Of a DNA stretch of 64,000 bases, positions 1-8,238 are shown in pieces (within the stretch, counting starts at the first letter, position 1; each line of letters begins with the position of its first letter). The DNA is from an uncultured Spirochaetota bacterium (GTDB lineage: Bacteria > Spirochaetota > Spirochaetia > JAFGXN01): contig CALXOJ010000002.1 of assembly GCA_944390005.1 (NCBI GenBank), positions 62,001 through 126,000 of the forward strand. The letters are read 5' to 3'. The notes beneath the pieces were generated by a model. It searched no databases. It saw nothing but the letters and a program-made list of their open reading frames with translations, and was not told where the DNA came from. Position numbers and translations under genes: made by a program.

Positions 1-579
1 GGAGATCATGGAATGATTAAAGCTGATGACTATTTAACGGAAGGTATTCCGTATATTCGAGTATTAAATTTAACCTGGGGAAGCGGTCTAAATCTGGAGA
101 ATTTAGTTTTCATTTCTAAAGAGATGAATAGTCTAATAAAAAATAGCGAGTTAAAGCCTAATGACATTTTGATTGCAAAAACTGGAGCAACGATAGGAAA
201 AACTGCGATTGTGCCTGATTCACTTCCCGTGAGTAACACCACTTCTCATGTTGGGAAAATCACTTTAGCAAATGTGCATGATGCAAAATACTTTTATTAT
301 GTGATGACTTCTTCGATTGTGCAAAAACAAATACAAGATATTTCTGCGATGCAAAGCACACGACCAGAACTTGGGATCGAGGGCTTAAAAAATTTGATTT
401 TGACTGTTCCTCCATTCGATATACAACAACATATAGCAAGGTTTCTTGACGATCATTGTGCTAAAATCGACAGGGTATTACACGAAAAAGGCAAACAATT
501 ATCTGTAATCAAGCAGCACAAAAAATCTCTTATCTATGAATATGTCACCGGTAAAAAACGAGTGAAGGAGGTGCGATGA
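1..579 (+). CDS. hsdS: Type I restriction-modification specificity subunit HsdS (3' part)
   Basis: C-terminal part of the S subunit, which selects the DNA target for the methylase and nuclease subunits of a type I system. The frame is open to the left edge, so at least one target-recognition domain lies outside. Visible are one recognition domain with ILIAKTGATIGKTAIV, the conserved boundary PPFDIQQHIARFLDD, and a closing Lys-rich helix that in this family pairs the two halves of the protein. It ends one base before the hsdR start, giving the order S-R. The DNA is much more AT-rich than the downstream chromosome, as expected for an exchangeable specificity gene. Family call is firm; the target cannot be read. 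Confidence 0.93.
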   Translation, partial: GDHGMIKADDYLTEGIPYIRVLNLTWGSGLNLENLVFISKEMNSLIKNSELKPNDILIAKTGATIGKTAIVPDSLPVSNTTSHVGKITLANVHDAKYFYYVMTSSIVQKQIQDISAMQSTRPELGIEGLKNLILTVPPFDIQQHIARFLDDHCAKIDRVLHEKGKQLSVIKQHKKSLIYEYVTGKKRVKEVR

Positions 580-580
580 G

Positions 581-3500
581 ATGGCTATCAAAGCAGGACA
601 ATTAAAAGAACGGGCAGATTATCAGGCATACATTCTGGAAATGCTGCGGGAGGAAAACGGCTATCAGATGCGCCCCTCTACCGCTTACGATCCCGGCTAC
701 GGCATGGATGTGGAGCTGCTGTTCTCCTTTTTGCAAGCTACCCAGCCGGATGCATTGGCCCGACTGGAAAAACTCTATGGCGACAGGACCCGCCAGACCA
801 TCCTCAACTACATCAACAATGAGGTCAATAAGAAAAGCCGCAGCCTGCTGGATGTATTGAAGCACGGCGTGGAATTTGATAATGGTGTATCTCTGACCCT
901 TATGTACCGCAAGCCTGCCACTACCTTCAACCAAAAAGCGGAGGCGCTGTATCAGCAGAATGTTCTCTCGGTGATGGAGGAAGTCTGGCACAAAGAGGGT
1001 GAACGCATTGACCTTGTAATCTTCCTCAACGGCATTGCCATTTTCACCTTTGAGCTGAAATGCAACACCAGCGGACAGAATTATGAGGATGCGATCCGTC
1101 AGTATAAGTTCGAGCGGGATTACAAAACCCGTTTGCTGAAATTTAAGGCGGGCTGTCTGGCTCACTTTGCTATGGACTTGAACGAAGTCTATATGTGCAC
1201 CAATCTGAAAGGAAAATCTTCTTTCTTTCTACCGTTCAATAAGGGCTGTGGTGTTGGAATTCACTCCGGCAAGGGGAACCCTCATAACGAAAACGGCATC
1301 AATGTTTCCTATATGTGGGAAGATATTCTCAAAAAAGATACGGTTCTGTATCTGATTGATAAAATCATTTTCCTGCAAAAAGAAACCAAGAAAGACCCGG
1401 ATACCGGTAAGCGTGTTACCAAGGAAACGCTGATTTTCCCCCGGTATCACCAATTCAATGCCGTGCGCAAACTGGTGGCAGATGTCGTAGAACACCACAG
1501 TGAGAAAAACTATCTCATTGAACACTCGGCCGGCAGCGGCAAAACCAATACCATTGCATGGCTGGCACACCGCCTTGCCTCTTTGCACGACAGGGAAAAC
1601 AAAGTTATTTTTGATACGGTTTGCATCATCACTGATCGTATCGTAGTAGACCGTCAGCTTCAGAATGCTGTACTGTCACTGGAGCACAAGGCGGGTCTGA
1701 TCAAGGTCATGGATGAAAAATGTACTTCCAAAGATTTGGCGGATGCCCTCAACGGCAATACAAAAATTATTGTGACTACCATCCACAAGTTCATGTACAT
1801 TCAGGAACTGGTACAGAAGCTGAAAAGCAAGACTTTTGCCGTAATCATCGACGAGGCGCATTCCTCTACCGCCGGAACTGCCATGGAAGCGGTGACTCAT
1901 GCCCTTTCGGAAAACAGAGGTATAGAGGGCGAAGATCAGGAAGAAAAATCTATGGGTGATTTGATTGAAGATGAGATTGCCCGCAGCGGAAAGCAGCCAA
2001 ATGTTTCCATGATTGCCTTTACCGCAACTCCGAAACCGACTACCTTGCAGTTGTTCGGCTGCCTGAATGAAGAGGGAAAAAAGGTTGCCTTTGACCTATA
2101 TTCCATGAAGCAAGCGATTGAGGAAGGTTTTATTCTGGATGTACTGCAAAATTATGTGACCTATAAGACTTATTTTGAAATCAATAAGGCTATTGAGGAC
2201 GATCCGGAACTGGAAACGATTGCCGCAAAGCGCAAGATTGCCAAGTATATTGAACTTCACGACACCAATATCGCGCAAAAAGTGGAGATCATGATCGAGC
2301 ACTTCAAAAACAATATTATGAAAGGACTTGGCGGCAGAGCTAAAGCAATGGTGGTTACATCATCGCGTCAAGCTGCTGTAAAATACAGGAACGAATTTGT
2401 CGAGTATATCACAAAACATAGATACACCGGTATACATGCGCTGGTTGCTTTCTCCGGCAAAGTAACTTTGGACGGAAAAGAGTACACTGAAGCTGTCATG
2501 AACGGTGTGTCTGAAGAATCTCTGCCGGAAGCATTTGATTCCAACGATTATCAAGTTCTGTTGGTAGCGAATAAGTATCAAACCGGATTTGACCAGCCGA
2601 AGCTCTGCGCCATGTATGTGGATAAGCACTTGCGGGGAGTCAATGCGGTACAGACTCTTTCCCGCCTGAACCGTATTTGTGCGCCCTATGATAAGAAAAC
2701 CTTTGTACTGGATTTCAAAAATGAATATGAGGATATTCAGGTATCCTTTGCTCCGTTCTATACCGAGACAATTCTGAGCGAGACCATTACACCATCGGAT
2801 ATCCGGGCGGTAGAGACCCAGGTTGATCGGTATAACTTTCTGGATATTGATGATATTGAAGAATTTAACGGATACCTGTACCAAGATAAGCGAACCGCCA
2901 AAGAAAAGGCGCGGATGTGGGTTCTGTTGGATGAGTCTCTGCAACTTATCAATCGTCATTCGGACGTGGAAAAGGCGGAAATTCGGACGATAATTAAACG
3001 GTTTCTGCGTTTCTACAATTTTTTAATTCAGGCGACTTGCTTTGAAAGTATCGACTTGCATAAGAAGTACAATTTCCTTTCATACCTGGTGAAGGAGATT
3101 GAAGTGGGCTGTGGAGGAAATGATTTTGACATTGCGGATAAAATCACTGCCTCTAATTTCCGTCAGAAAAAGACCGGGGAAAAAACATATGAGATTGAAT
3201 CCAAACCGGAGTTGTGCTTGTTAAGTCCCAACGAGGGGTACATGGATGGGAGTGTGAAAAAAAAGCTTTCCGAAATTATCGATGAGATTAATGCTGCATA
3301 TAATAAAAACTTTGATGTTGATGTGGCCTCCAAGTCCGCTCTGCAAATGAGGGATATTTTATTAAAGAATGGCCATCTGCGGGACAGTGCACGGAATAAC
3401 TCGCTGAAAGATTTTCGATTCGCCTATTTCGATGCCGTACAGGATGCCCTGATAGCCGGGTATGAGCAGAATAAGGAATTCTTTTCACTGTTGTTGGAAA

Positions 3501-3592
3501 ATGAGGAGATGCGACGGGAATTGATGCAAGTATTTCTTGATGATGTATACAAAAACTTAAGAACAAATGATCGAGACAGGGGAAATTATTAA
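581..3592 (+). CDS. hsdR: Type I restriction endonuclease subunit R (HsdR)
   Basis: 1003-residue motor-nuclease subunit of a type I restriction enzyme, which translocates and cuts unmodified DNA. Domains in order: N-terminal PD-(D/E)xK nuclease (about residues 130-165, with RIDLVIF followed by FELKC, the ELK being the ExK pair), then a superfamily 2 helicase with Walker A HSAGSGKT (about 314-321), a DEAH box (IIDEAHSS, about 420-427) and motif III AFTATPKP, the second RecA-like domain, and a long helical C-terminus. Length is normal. A strong AGGAGG lies 9 bases before the ATG. It follows hsdS by one base and overlaps the reading frame of the next gene at its end; hsdM must be upstream of the window. 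Confidence 0.96.
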   Translation: MAIKAGQLKERADYQAYILEMLREENGYQMRPSTAYDPGYGMDVELLFSFLQATQPDALARLEKLYGDRTRQTILNYINNEVNKKSRSLLDVLKHGVEFDNGVSLTLMYRKPATTFNQKAEALYQQNVLSVMEEVWHKEGERIDLVIFLNGIAIFTFELKCNTSGQNYEDAIRQYKFERDYKTRLLKFKAGCLAHFAMDLNEVYMCTNLKGKSSFFLPFNKGCGVGIHSGKGNPHNENGINVSYMWEDILKKDTVLYLIDKIIFLQKETKKDPDTGKRVTKETLIFPRYHQFNAVRKLVADVVEHHSEKNYLIEHSAGSGKTNTIAWLAHRLASLHDRENKVIFDTVCIITDRIVVDRQLQNAVLSLEHKAGLIKVMDEKCTSKDLADALNGNTKIIVTTIHKFMYIQELVQKLKSKTFAVIIDEAHSSTAGTAMEAVTHALSENRGIEGEDQEEKSMGDLIEDEIARSGKQPNVSMIAFTATPKPTTLQLFGCLNEEGKKVAFDLYSMKQAIEEGFILDVLQNYVTYKTYFEINKAIEDDPELETIAAKRKIAKYIELHDTNIAQKVEIMIEHFKNNIMKGLGGRAKAMVVTSSRQAAVKYRNEFVEYITKHRYTGIHALVAFSGKVTLDGKEYTEAVMNGVSEESLPEAFDSNDYQVLLVANKYQTGFDQPKLCAMYVDKHLRGVNAVQTLSRLNRICAPYDKKTFVLDFKNEYEDIQVSFAPFYTETILSETITPSDIRAVETQVDRYNFLDIDDIEEFNGYLYQDKRTAKEKARMWVLLDESLQLINRHSDVEKAEIRTIIKRFLRFYNFLIQATCFESIDLHKKYNFLSYLVKEIEVGCGGNDFDIADKITASNFRQKKTGEKTYEIESKPELCLLSPNEGYMDGSVKKKLSEIIDEINAAYNKNFDVDVASKSALQMRDILLKNGHLRDSARNNSLKDFRFAYFDAVQDALIAGYEQNKEFFSLLLENEEMRRELMQVFLDDVYKNLRTNDRDRGNY

Positions 3593-3593
3593 A

Positions 3594-4220
3594 ATGGATG
3601 CTTATATAGATTTTGTGGAAACAGATGCGAGATGTTTCATGTGTCACAGACCACTGTCATCGGGAAAGGCTGTTGTTTTTAATAAAAAGAATTTCGGAAA
3701 TACTTGTGCCCGTAAACGAGGGATTGATGTTTCAAATATTCCTGATTTGACAAAAGGGTGTATTGCAGAAACTGAAAATACGGAAATAGTTTCGTCCGGT
3801 ATTGGAAAGAAGGGAGTTGATTTAAAATATCGGGATTCCGTGAAACAGAAGTGCCTGTCTTATCTGATTCTTCGGTGTGATAAACTGAAAGATATAAAAA
3901 AAATACAATATTCCGGATTAAACGAAATATATAGTAAATACACGAATCATTCTATAAATCAGGATGATATTCGTCATATAAGCAATATTATTAATTTGGC
4001 AGAGCGAAAATTTAAAGAATCATCTATAAAAAATCTGTATTTTTGTTATGCTGTAAAATATCAGCTGGAAAATCTAAAAAAACGATATCATTATGAAATT
4101 TTCGATTCGTTTTTAATATATTTGCGTAAGCATGCAACATTAACTATAAAGCAGTTTAATGTGCTGATGCAGTATAGTCCCGTCAAAATAAAATATTATG
4201 ATTACCAATCGGATGAATAA
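3594..4220 (+). CDS. Uncharacterised protein with N-terminal CxxC-x20-C zinc-finger-like motif, coupled to hsdR
   Basis: About 208 residues, not recognised as a characterised family. An upstream in-frame ATG at 3567 lies inside hsdR; I chose 3594 because AGGGG precedes it at suitable spacing and it begins 2 bases after the hsdR stop. The N-terminus has C14-x2-C17-x-R-P-L and C38-A-x-K, a pattern like the short zinc fingers seen in some phage and plasmid proteins (DUF6011-like). The rest is Lys/Ile/Tyr-rich and mostly helical in character. Codon use is strongly AT-rich, unlike hsdR. Position suggests an accessory factor of the restriction locus or a passenger gene; function is unknown. Confidence 0.7.
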   Translation: MDAYIDFVETDARCFMCHRPLSSGKAVVFNKKNFGNTCARKRGIDVSNIPDLTKGCIAETENTEIVSSGIGKKGVDLKYRDSVKQKCLSYLILRCDKLKDIKKIQYSGLNEIYSKYTNHSINQDDIRHISNIINLAERKFKESSIKNLYFCYAVKYQLENLKKRYHYEIFDSFLIYLRKHATLTIKQFNVLMQYSPVKIKYYDYQSDE

Positions 4221-4308
4221 AATATCGATTTCAAGCTACGTATCGGAATAATTCCCCCGTTCTCAGTTTTTTTCTTTAAGGAAATTATCGAAAATATCGT
4301 ACATCAAT

Positions 4309-4351
4309 CAGAAAACTCTCAGACTTTTAAGAAAAACTCTGAGAGTTTCTG
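4309..4351. terminator. Inverted repeat between the restriction locus and the J-domain gene
   Basis: Arms 4309-4323 and 4338-4351 are complementary over 14 pairs with one bulged A, loop of 14 bases. No clean T-run follows on either strand, so a terminator role for the restriction operon is plausible but unproven. The rest of 4221-4460 holds no gene I can support. Confidence 0.4.
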
Positions 4352-4461
4352 CCTGAATTCATTATGTTTTTTCATTTTTTCCTTTGCAATATAACCGAAA
4401 AACTGGAAGAGAATCGCGACGGTTTCGGTTCCGGGGGAGACGTCTTTTCCGGGAAAAAACG

Positions 4462-4490
4462 GTGACGGACGGCGGAAAACGGTGTATAAT
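4462..4490 (+). promoter_or_regulatory. Predicted sigma-70-type promoter of the J-domain/HIRAN pair
   Basis: -35 GTGACG (4462-4467), 17-base spacer, -10 TATAAT (4485-4490). A GTG that could extend the downstream gene (4482) lies inside this -10 region, which argues for the later ATG at 4539. Confidence 0.6.
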
Positions 4491-4538
4491 GGTATTCGAA
4501 ACGGGGGGTGCAACACGCAAACCGCGGCGGACGGGAAT

Positions 4539-5351
4539 ATGGAACGGGAGAAGCAAACGGGAAAAACAATCAATCTGCATGACCGCGAACGGGAGAGGCA
4601 GACGCTGCGAAGAGAAATCGCAAAGCTGCTTGAAGAACGGGATAACCTGCTTTACGTGCGGGCACCCCATATCGAAGCGGCTTACTGTCTGAAATTCGGA
4701 GAGGCGGAATACAAAGTTCACGAACTGCGCTGCGATACGATGAGAGCCAAACGCAAAATCGAGCTGATACGTGCTTCTCTCAACCGGCAGGAGCCGATTT
4801 CCACGGCGGCAATCGAAGAGAGACTCGACCGGGAGTTTTACGAATACAAAGAACGGCTCGACGATTGGCTGAACAAAATCAACGACGCGCTGACCCGTTC
4901 CCGCGGCGAAAGTCTGACAAAGGAAGAAACAGCCGAGATAAAACGCCTTTACCGGACAATTATGAAAGCACTTCATCCCGATCTCAATCCCGGCGAATCC
5001 GACTCCCTCGGCCGCCTTTTTCATAATGCCGTCGCTGCCTACGAAGCCGGCGACCTGGAAGCACTGCGTCTGATTGCTTCCGTTACGGAAAATCGGACAA
5101 CGGTCGCCGCTATTCCCGCCGCGGAGTTAACGGAACGGGAAATCCGCCGCCTGCAAACGCTGTCCGAATCGCTTCGAAACGAAATCGGTAAAATCGAAAG
5201 CCAATATCCGTTTACGCTGCAACCGTTTCTGGACGGGGCGGCAGCCGAAGAAAAACGGCGGGAATTGGAGAACGAACGCCTGCAGCTGACGCAAACACTC
5301 GAAACTTATTGGAAAACAATCCGCTCTCTGACGGGAGAAAACAATGAATGA
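4539..5351 (+). CDS. J-domain-like coiled-coil protein
   Basis: About 270 residues. Long charged helices (about residues 10-80 and 200-265, many Glu/Arg/Lys heptads) flank a J-domain-like segment: IKRLYRTIMKALHPDLNP, with the HPD tripeptide near residue 145 that in DnaJ proteins stimulates DnaK/Hsp70 ATPase. No Gly/Phe region, zinc domain or other DnaJ parts are present, so this is a J-domain-only type protein rather than a chaperone co-factor of the classical kind. The start at 4539 (MEREKQ) is preferred over a GTG at 4482 because of the promoter there. It overlaps the next gene by 8 bases, indicating translational coupling to the HIRAN protein. Confidence 0.72.
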   Translation: MEREKQTGKTINLHDRERERQTLRREIAKLLEERDNLLYVRAPHIEAAYCLKFGEAEYKVHELRCDTMRAKRKIELIRASLNRQEPISTAAIEERLDREFYEYKERLDDWLNKINDALTRSRGESLTKEETAEIKRLYRTIMKALHPDLNPGESDSLGRLFHNAVAAYEAGDLEALRLIASVTENRTTVAAIPAAELTEREIRRLQTLSESLRNEIGKIESQYPFTLQPFLDGAAAEEKRRELENERLQLTQTLETYWKTIRSLTGENNE

Positions 5352-5742
5352 ACCGGTCAACAGCGGCGGATCCGGATTGATCCGCGCTCTTCACGGCAAC
5401 GGCGATCTGCCGTCGGTACCGCTTCCGTTTCAACGGGATATCTTTCTTTTCGACACTTATGTGGCCGGCACTTCGTTTATTAAAGAATTGAAAGACGGCA
5501 CGATTTCTTTGTCGGAAGGTGAAGAGGTCTCTTTTTTCCGCGAACCGGAAAACCGCTACGATGCCAACGCCATTGTGATAAAAACGGCTGCCGGAGTCAA
5601 AATCGGCTATGTGCCGCGTGCCGACAATGCGGTCTTTTCCCGTTTAATGGACGCCGGCAAACTGCTTTTCGGAAAAATCAGCGAAAGCGAAATCAAAAAA
5701 GGTTATCCGCAAATCGGACTGGCGATTTATCTGCGGGATTGA
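5344..5742 (+). CDS. HIRAN-domain protein
   Basis: 132 residues, essentially a stand-alone HIRAN domain (about residues 30-125). The signature runs from DTYVAGTSF through the block PENRYDANAIVI to IGYVPRADNAVFSRLMDAG. HIRAN domains occur in SWI2/SNF2-type helicases and as solo bacterial proteins and are thought to recognise DNA ends or damaged DNA. The start overlaps the stop of the J-domain gene by 8 bases, so the two are almost certainly one operon; a combined role in DNA damage or stress is inference only. Confidence 0.85.
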   Translation: MNEPVNSGGSGLIRALHGNGDLPSVPLPFQRDIFLFDTYVAGTSFIKELKDGTISLSEGEEVSFFREPENRYDANAIVIKTAAGVKIGYVPRADNAVFSRLMDAGKLLFGKISESEIKKGYPQIGLAIYLRD

Positions 5743-5814
5743 GAAGCTGTCTGATGACGGGATACCGGCAGGAGCCGTCCGGTTTCGGGCGGTTTTCCGA
5801 AGAAGGGAGACAGA

Positions 5815-6360
5815 ATGCAAAACATCGTTTTTTACCGTTCTCCCCTGGGGATGATGCTGCTGGCGGCCGATGAAGTCGGGCTGACCGGTGCCTGGTTTGA
5901 GGGGCAGAAATATTTCGCAGGCACGCTGACGGAGGGGGCGCGGGAAGAGCGTTCGCCGGTGACCGATGAGGCGGTGAGGTGGCTCGATCTCTATTTTTCG
6001 GGGGCGGTTCCCGATTTTCTGCCGCCGCTTCATCTGACCGGTTCGGCGTTTCGGCGGGAGGTGTGGGCGCTGCTGTGCGCCGTTCCGTACGGGGAATCGG
6101 TCACATACGGCGAATTGGCCGCCCGTCTGCGGGCGAAAAACGGCGGCCGCCCCGTATCGACCAGGGCGGTCGGCGGTGCCGTTGCCCATAATCCCGTTTC
6201 GGTTATCGTGCCGTGCCATCGCGTTACGGGCGCCGGCGGCCGTTTAACCGGGTATGCGGGCGGCCTCGAACGCAAACGGCAGCTTTTGCGCCGCGAACAG
6301 GGGCTGCCGTTCGAACCGTTTAACGGCGGCGGCAGTCCCGGCTCGATATCCGCCCCGTAA
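5815..6360 (+). CDS. ogt: Methylated-DNA--protein-cysteine S-methyltransferase
   Basis: 181-residue suicide enzyme that removes methyl groups from O6-methylguanine (and O4-methylthymine) in DNA by transferring them to its own cysteine. The active site VPCHRVTG is at about residues 131-138 with Cys near 133, followed by the usual LTGYAGGLERKRQLL helix; FRREVWALLCAVPYGESVTYGELA is the DNA-binding helix-turn-helix region. Start ATG has GGGAGA upstream. The last about 15 residues (after PFNGG) are not typical and are encoded by sequence that on the other strand belongs to a DUF1848 remnant, so the 3' end seems to have been remade by a deletion. Confidence 0.93.
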   Translation: MQNIVFYRSPLGMMLLAADEVGLTGAWFEGQKYFAGTLTEGAREERSPVTDEAVRWLDLYFSGAVPDFLPPLHLTGSAFRREVWALLCAVPYGESVTYGELAARLRAKNGGRPVSTRAVGGAVAHNPVSVIVPCHRVTGAGGRLTGYAGGLERKRQLLRREQGLPFEPFNGGGSPGSISAP

Positions 6361-6614
6361 GGCGTCAGTGTAAACTGAAAATAAAACCGATATCCCCTTT
6401 CTTCCATTATATTCAGTTTTTCGAGAAACGATTCCGCCGGATTTTTCGTCCAAAACACAATCGCCTCAATCCGCCCGGGCGTCAGCTCCACCCGCGAAAT
6501 CTGCCGGCCGTTCATCGGATTGCGGACGCAGACAAACCCTTTCTTCAACCGGTTGAGAAACCATTCGCCGTAAAATGCCGGAACATCCGTCCGCCGCGAC
6601 ACACTGAGAATCAT
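6341..6614 (-). pseudogene. DUF1848-family protein, N-terminal remnant
   Basis: Reading from 6614 leftwards, the first about 90 residues match the start of DUF1848 proteins: MILSVSRRTDVPAFYG, then WFLNRLKKGFVCVRNP and VFWTKNPAESF, ending near FQFTLTPYGADIEPGLP. These proteins are normally about 300 residues with conserved cysteines further on. Here the frame runs into the antisense of ogt, giving nonsense from about 6340 onward, so roughly two thirds of the gene is missing. The promoter and start codon are still intact. Function of the family is not established. Confidence 0.8.
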
Positions 6615-6620
6615 AATGCG

Positions 6621-6649
6621 ATTATAGCACGCCGGCGGTGTGAGGGCAA
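6621..6649 (-). promoter_or_regulatory. Promoter of the DUF1848 remnant (leaderless geometry)
   Basis: On the minus strand: -35 TTGCCC (6649-6644), 17-base spacer, TATAAT (6626-6621), then only six bases to the ATG at 6614. No Shine-Dalgarno fits between them. Confidence 0.55.
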
Positions 6650-6687
6650 GGAGGGAAAATCTTGCAGACGTTTCATAGAAAAACTAT

Positions 6688-7398
6688 TTATCTTTTTCGG
6701 CTGTAGTGATATCTCTTGTACAGGCGATTCGATTTATATGGAGAACGATGGTTGCGTGTAGTGAATCTTCCGGCATAGCTTTGCAGCAGTCGGGTTGCAA
6801 GATATTGTTGTATCACTTGTATTTGAGGAATAAACTGCTTTCCGATAGTCGCGTTTAGAATCTTCAGATTTTGAGGATTATAGATATCATTCATTAATTC
6901 TTCTTTCGTTTGTGCATTTGATTTCGACAAGTCAATTTCTATAGCAGGGATTCCGGCACTTTTGATGAGAGACAGTTTCTCCTCGTCTGTTTTATGAGTG
7001 ACGTAAATTTCAATAAAAATTGGTAAGAATAAATTTGGGGTTGTCTGTATCCATGCGGTTATATCCGGAATTATTTTTATGTTGTTGATTGTATGTTCCG
7101 TTTCTTTTATCATTCGTACTGATGGGATGGGCGTATATCGGTTCCGGTCAATCCATGGGATAAGGCGGGTTTCCGTAATGATTTCTTTTGCCAGTAAATG
7201 CTTCATGGTTTCATAACCGTTAACGCATTCTGTTCCGGATATATGCGCAAAGTGATGCATCCTGATTTTCCCGTTGTTTTTTGCAACCATTTTTTCATGA
7301 CAGGCAGGACATACGCAATGACATTCAGATCCGTTCGGAACGTTGTCTACATAAATCAATTCACCGTTTTGATTGATAGCATAGGTAATTTTATTCAT
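6688..7398 (-). CDS. CoiA-like competence/nuclease-family protein
   Basis: 236 residues from the ATG at 7398; a longer frame exists (to 7464), but the 7398 start has GGAG six bases upstream and overlaps the preceding gene by eight bases (ATGAATAA). The N-terminal zinc-finger-like block CVCPACHEKM...HHFAH is the hallmark of the CoiA family. The middle part holds a PD-(D/E)xK-like core, IIPDITAWI followed by FIEIYVTHKTDEEK, where D and ExY stand in the catalytic places. CoiA proteins act on incoming DNA in natural transformation in Gram-positives, but many homologues are linked to mobile or defence loci. The AT-rich composition and accessory setting favour the latter. The basic C-terminus is not conserved in my recollection. 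Confidence 0.75.
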   Translation of the reverse strand: MNKITYAINQNGELIYVDNVPNGSECHCVCPACHEKMVAKNNGKIRMHHFAHISGTECVNGYETMKHLLAKEIITETRLIPWIDRNRYTPIPSVRMIKETEHTINNIKIIPDITAWIQTTPNLFLPIFIEIYVTHKTDEEKLSLIKSAGIPAIEIDLSKSNAQTKEELMNDIYNPQNLKILNATIGKQFIPQIQVIQQYLATRLLQSYAGRFTTRNHRSPYKSNRLYKRYHYSRKR

Positions 7399-8041
7399 TG
7401 TTTTGCTCCTCGAATACTTTAAAGTTTGATAAAACACTACCCAATGCGTTGGCCTCTTTTTCACCTAATTGCTCGCATAACATTTTGGAAAATCTTCCGT
7501 AAAACCAATCCGGTTTTGGGAATAACGGACCGTTGATTGCAATAGTCAAAGCTGTTGCATTGGATTGCGGAATTTCCCTGAGATCAGCAAGTGAACGACC
7601 TAAGCTTCGTAAAACATTTATCACTGTTGCGGCTGCATCGGCGACCGAGAGACCGCTTAACGCTATAGACGAGAGAATTGTGTCAGTCAGTTTCAGAGAA
7701 ATACTTTCCGCATTACGCAAATCTCTGATTAATTTAAAATCGGCAGTTAAGCCGTGGATTGAATAAAAGTTTTCATTTAAATCATTTTTTAAAAGATGCG
7801 GATTATGAAAAGTATCACGTATGATATTTTGTATGCATTGAACGGCATGTTGATAGTCATCGTCTGTCCAGCGGGAAGGTAAATTGGAAACATCTTCCAA
7901 TCTCTTTTGGATTTCTGTTTTATTCCGTCCTTGAATGAAATAATTCATGTCGGCCAGTTGAATTCGAATGGAGGCTTCTCGTGCCAATTTTTTTAAAGCC
8001 TCTTTTTTACGATATCTTTCCTGTTTTTCCGCGTTAGTCAT
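7391..8041 (-). CDS. Uncharacterised protein coupled to the CoiA-like gene
   Basis: 216 residues, no recognised domain. It opens with a basic helix (AEKQERYRKKEALKKLAREA) of the kind common at the N-terminus of phage and mobile-element proteins, then alternates helices with no membrane segment or signal peptide. The stop codon overlaps the start of the CoiA-like gene by eight bases, so the two are translated together and probably act together. Composition is AT-rich, matching its partner and unlike tex-hflX. Confidence 0.6.
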   Translation of the reverse strand: MTNAEKQERYRKKEALKKLAREASIRIQLADMNYFIQGRNKTEIQKRLEDVSNLPSRWTDDDYQHAVQCIQNIIRDTFHNPHLLKNDLNENFYSIHGLTADFKLIRDLRNAESISLKLTDTILSSIALSGLSVADAAATVINVLRSLGRSLADLREIPQSNATALTIAINGPLFPKPDWFYGRFSKMLCEQLGEKEANALGSVLSNFKVFEEQNNE

Positions 8042-8238
8042 AATTTTCTCCGTAATTGAATTGATATATCATAAGTAACGTAATTATTAAAAAAAGTCAA
8101 GTAATTATAATTAAAAAAGGAAAATTTCTTTTGTTTTGGATCGTATTTGTGTTTGCAGTTTATAAGCAGACTTTTTCAAATTATCATTTTTTCATTATTT
8201 TATCCGTAATCCTCGCGATTCCTTTGCGTATAAAAATA

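Noticed and set aside
4501-4509. G6 run in the leader of the J-domain gene as a second phase-variable tract
   Set aside because: Too short and located in the leader, not in a promoter spacer or coding repeat.
4482-4538. GTG start at 4482 for the J-domain gene
   Set aside because: It lies in the predicted -10 box TATAAT (4485-4490), so it would not be transcribed; the added residues are low-complexity.
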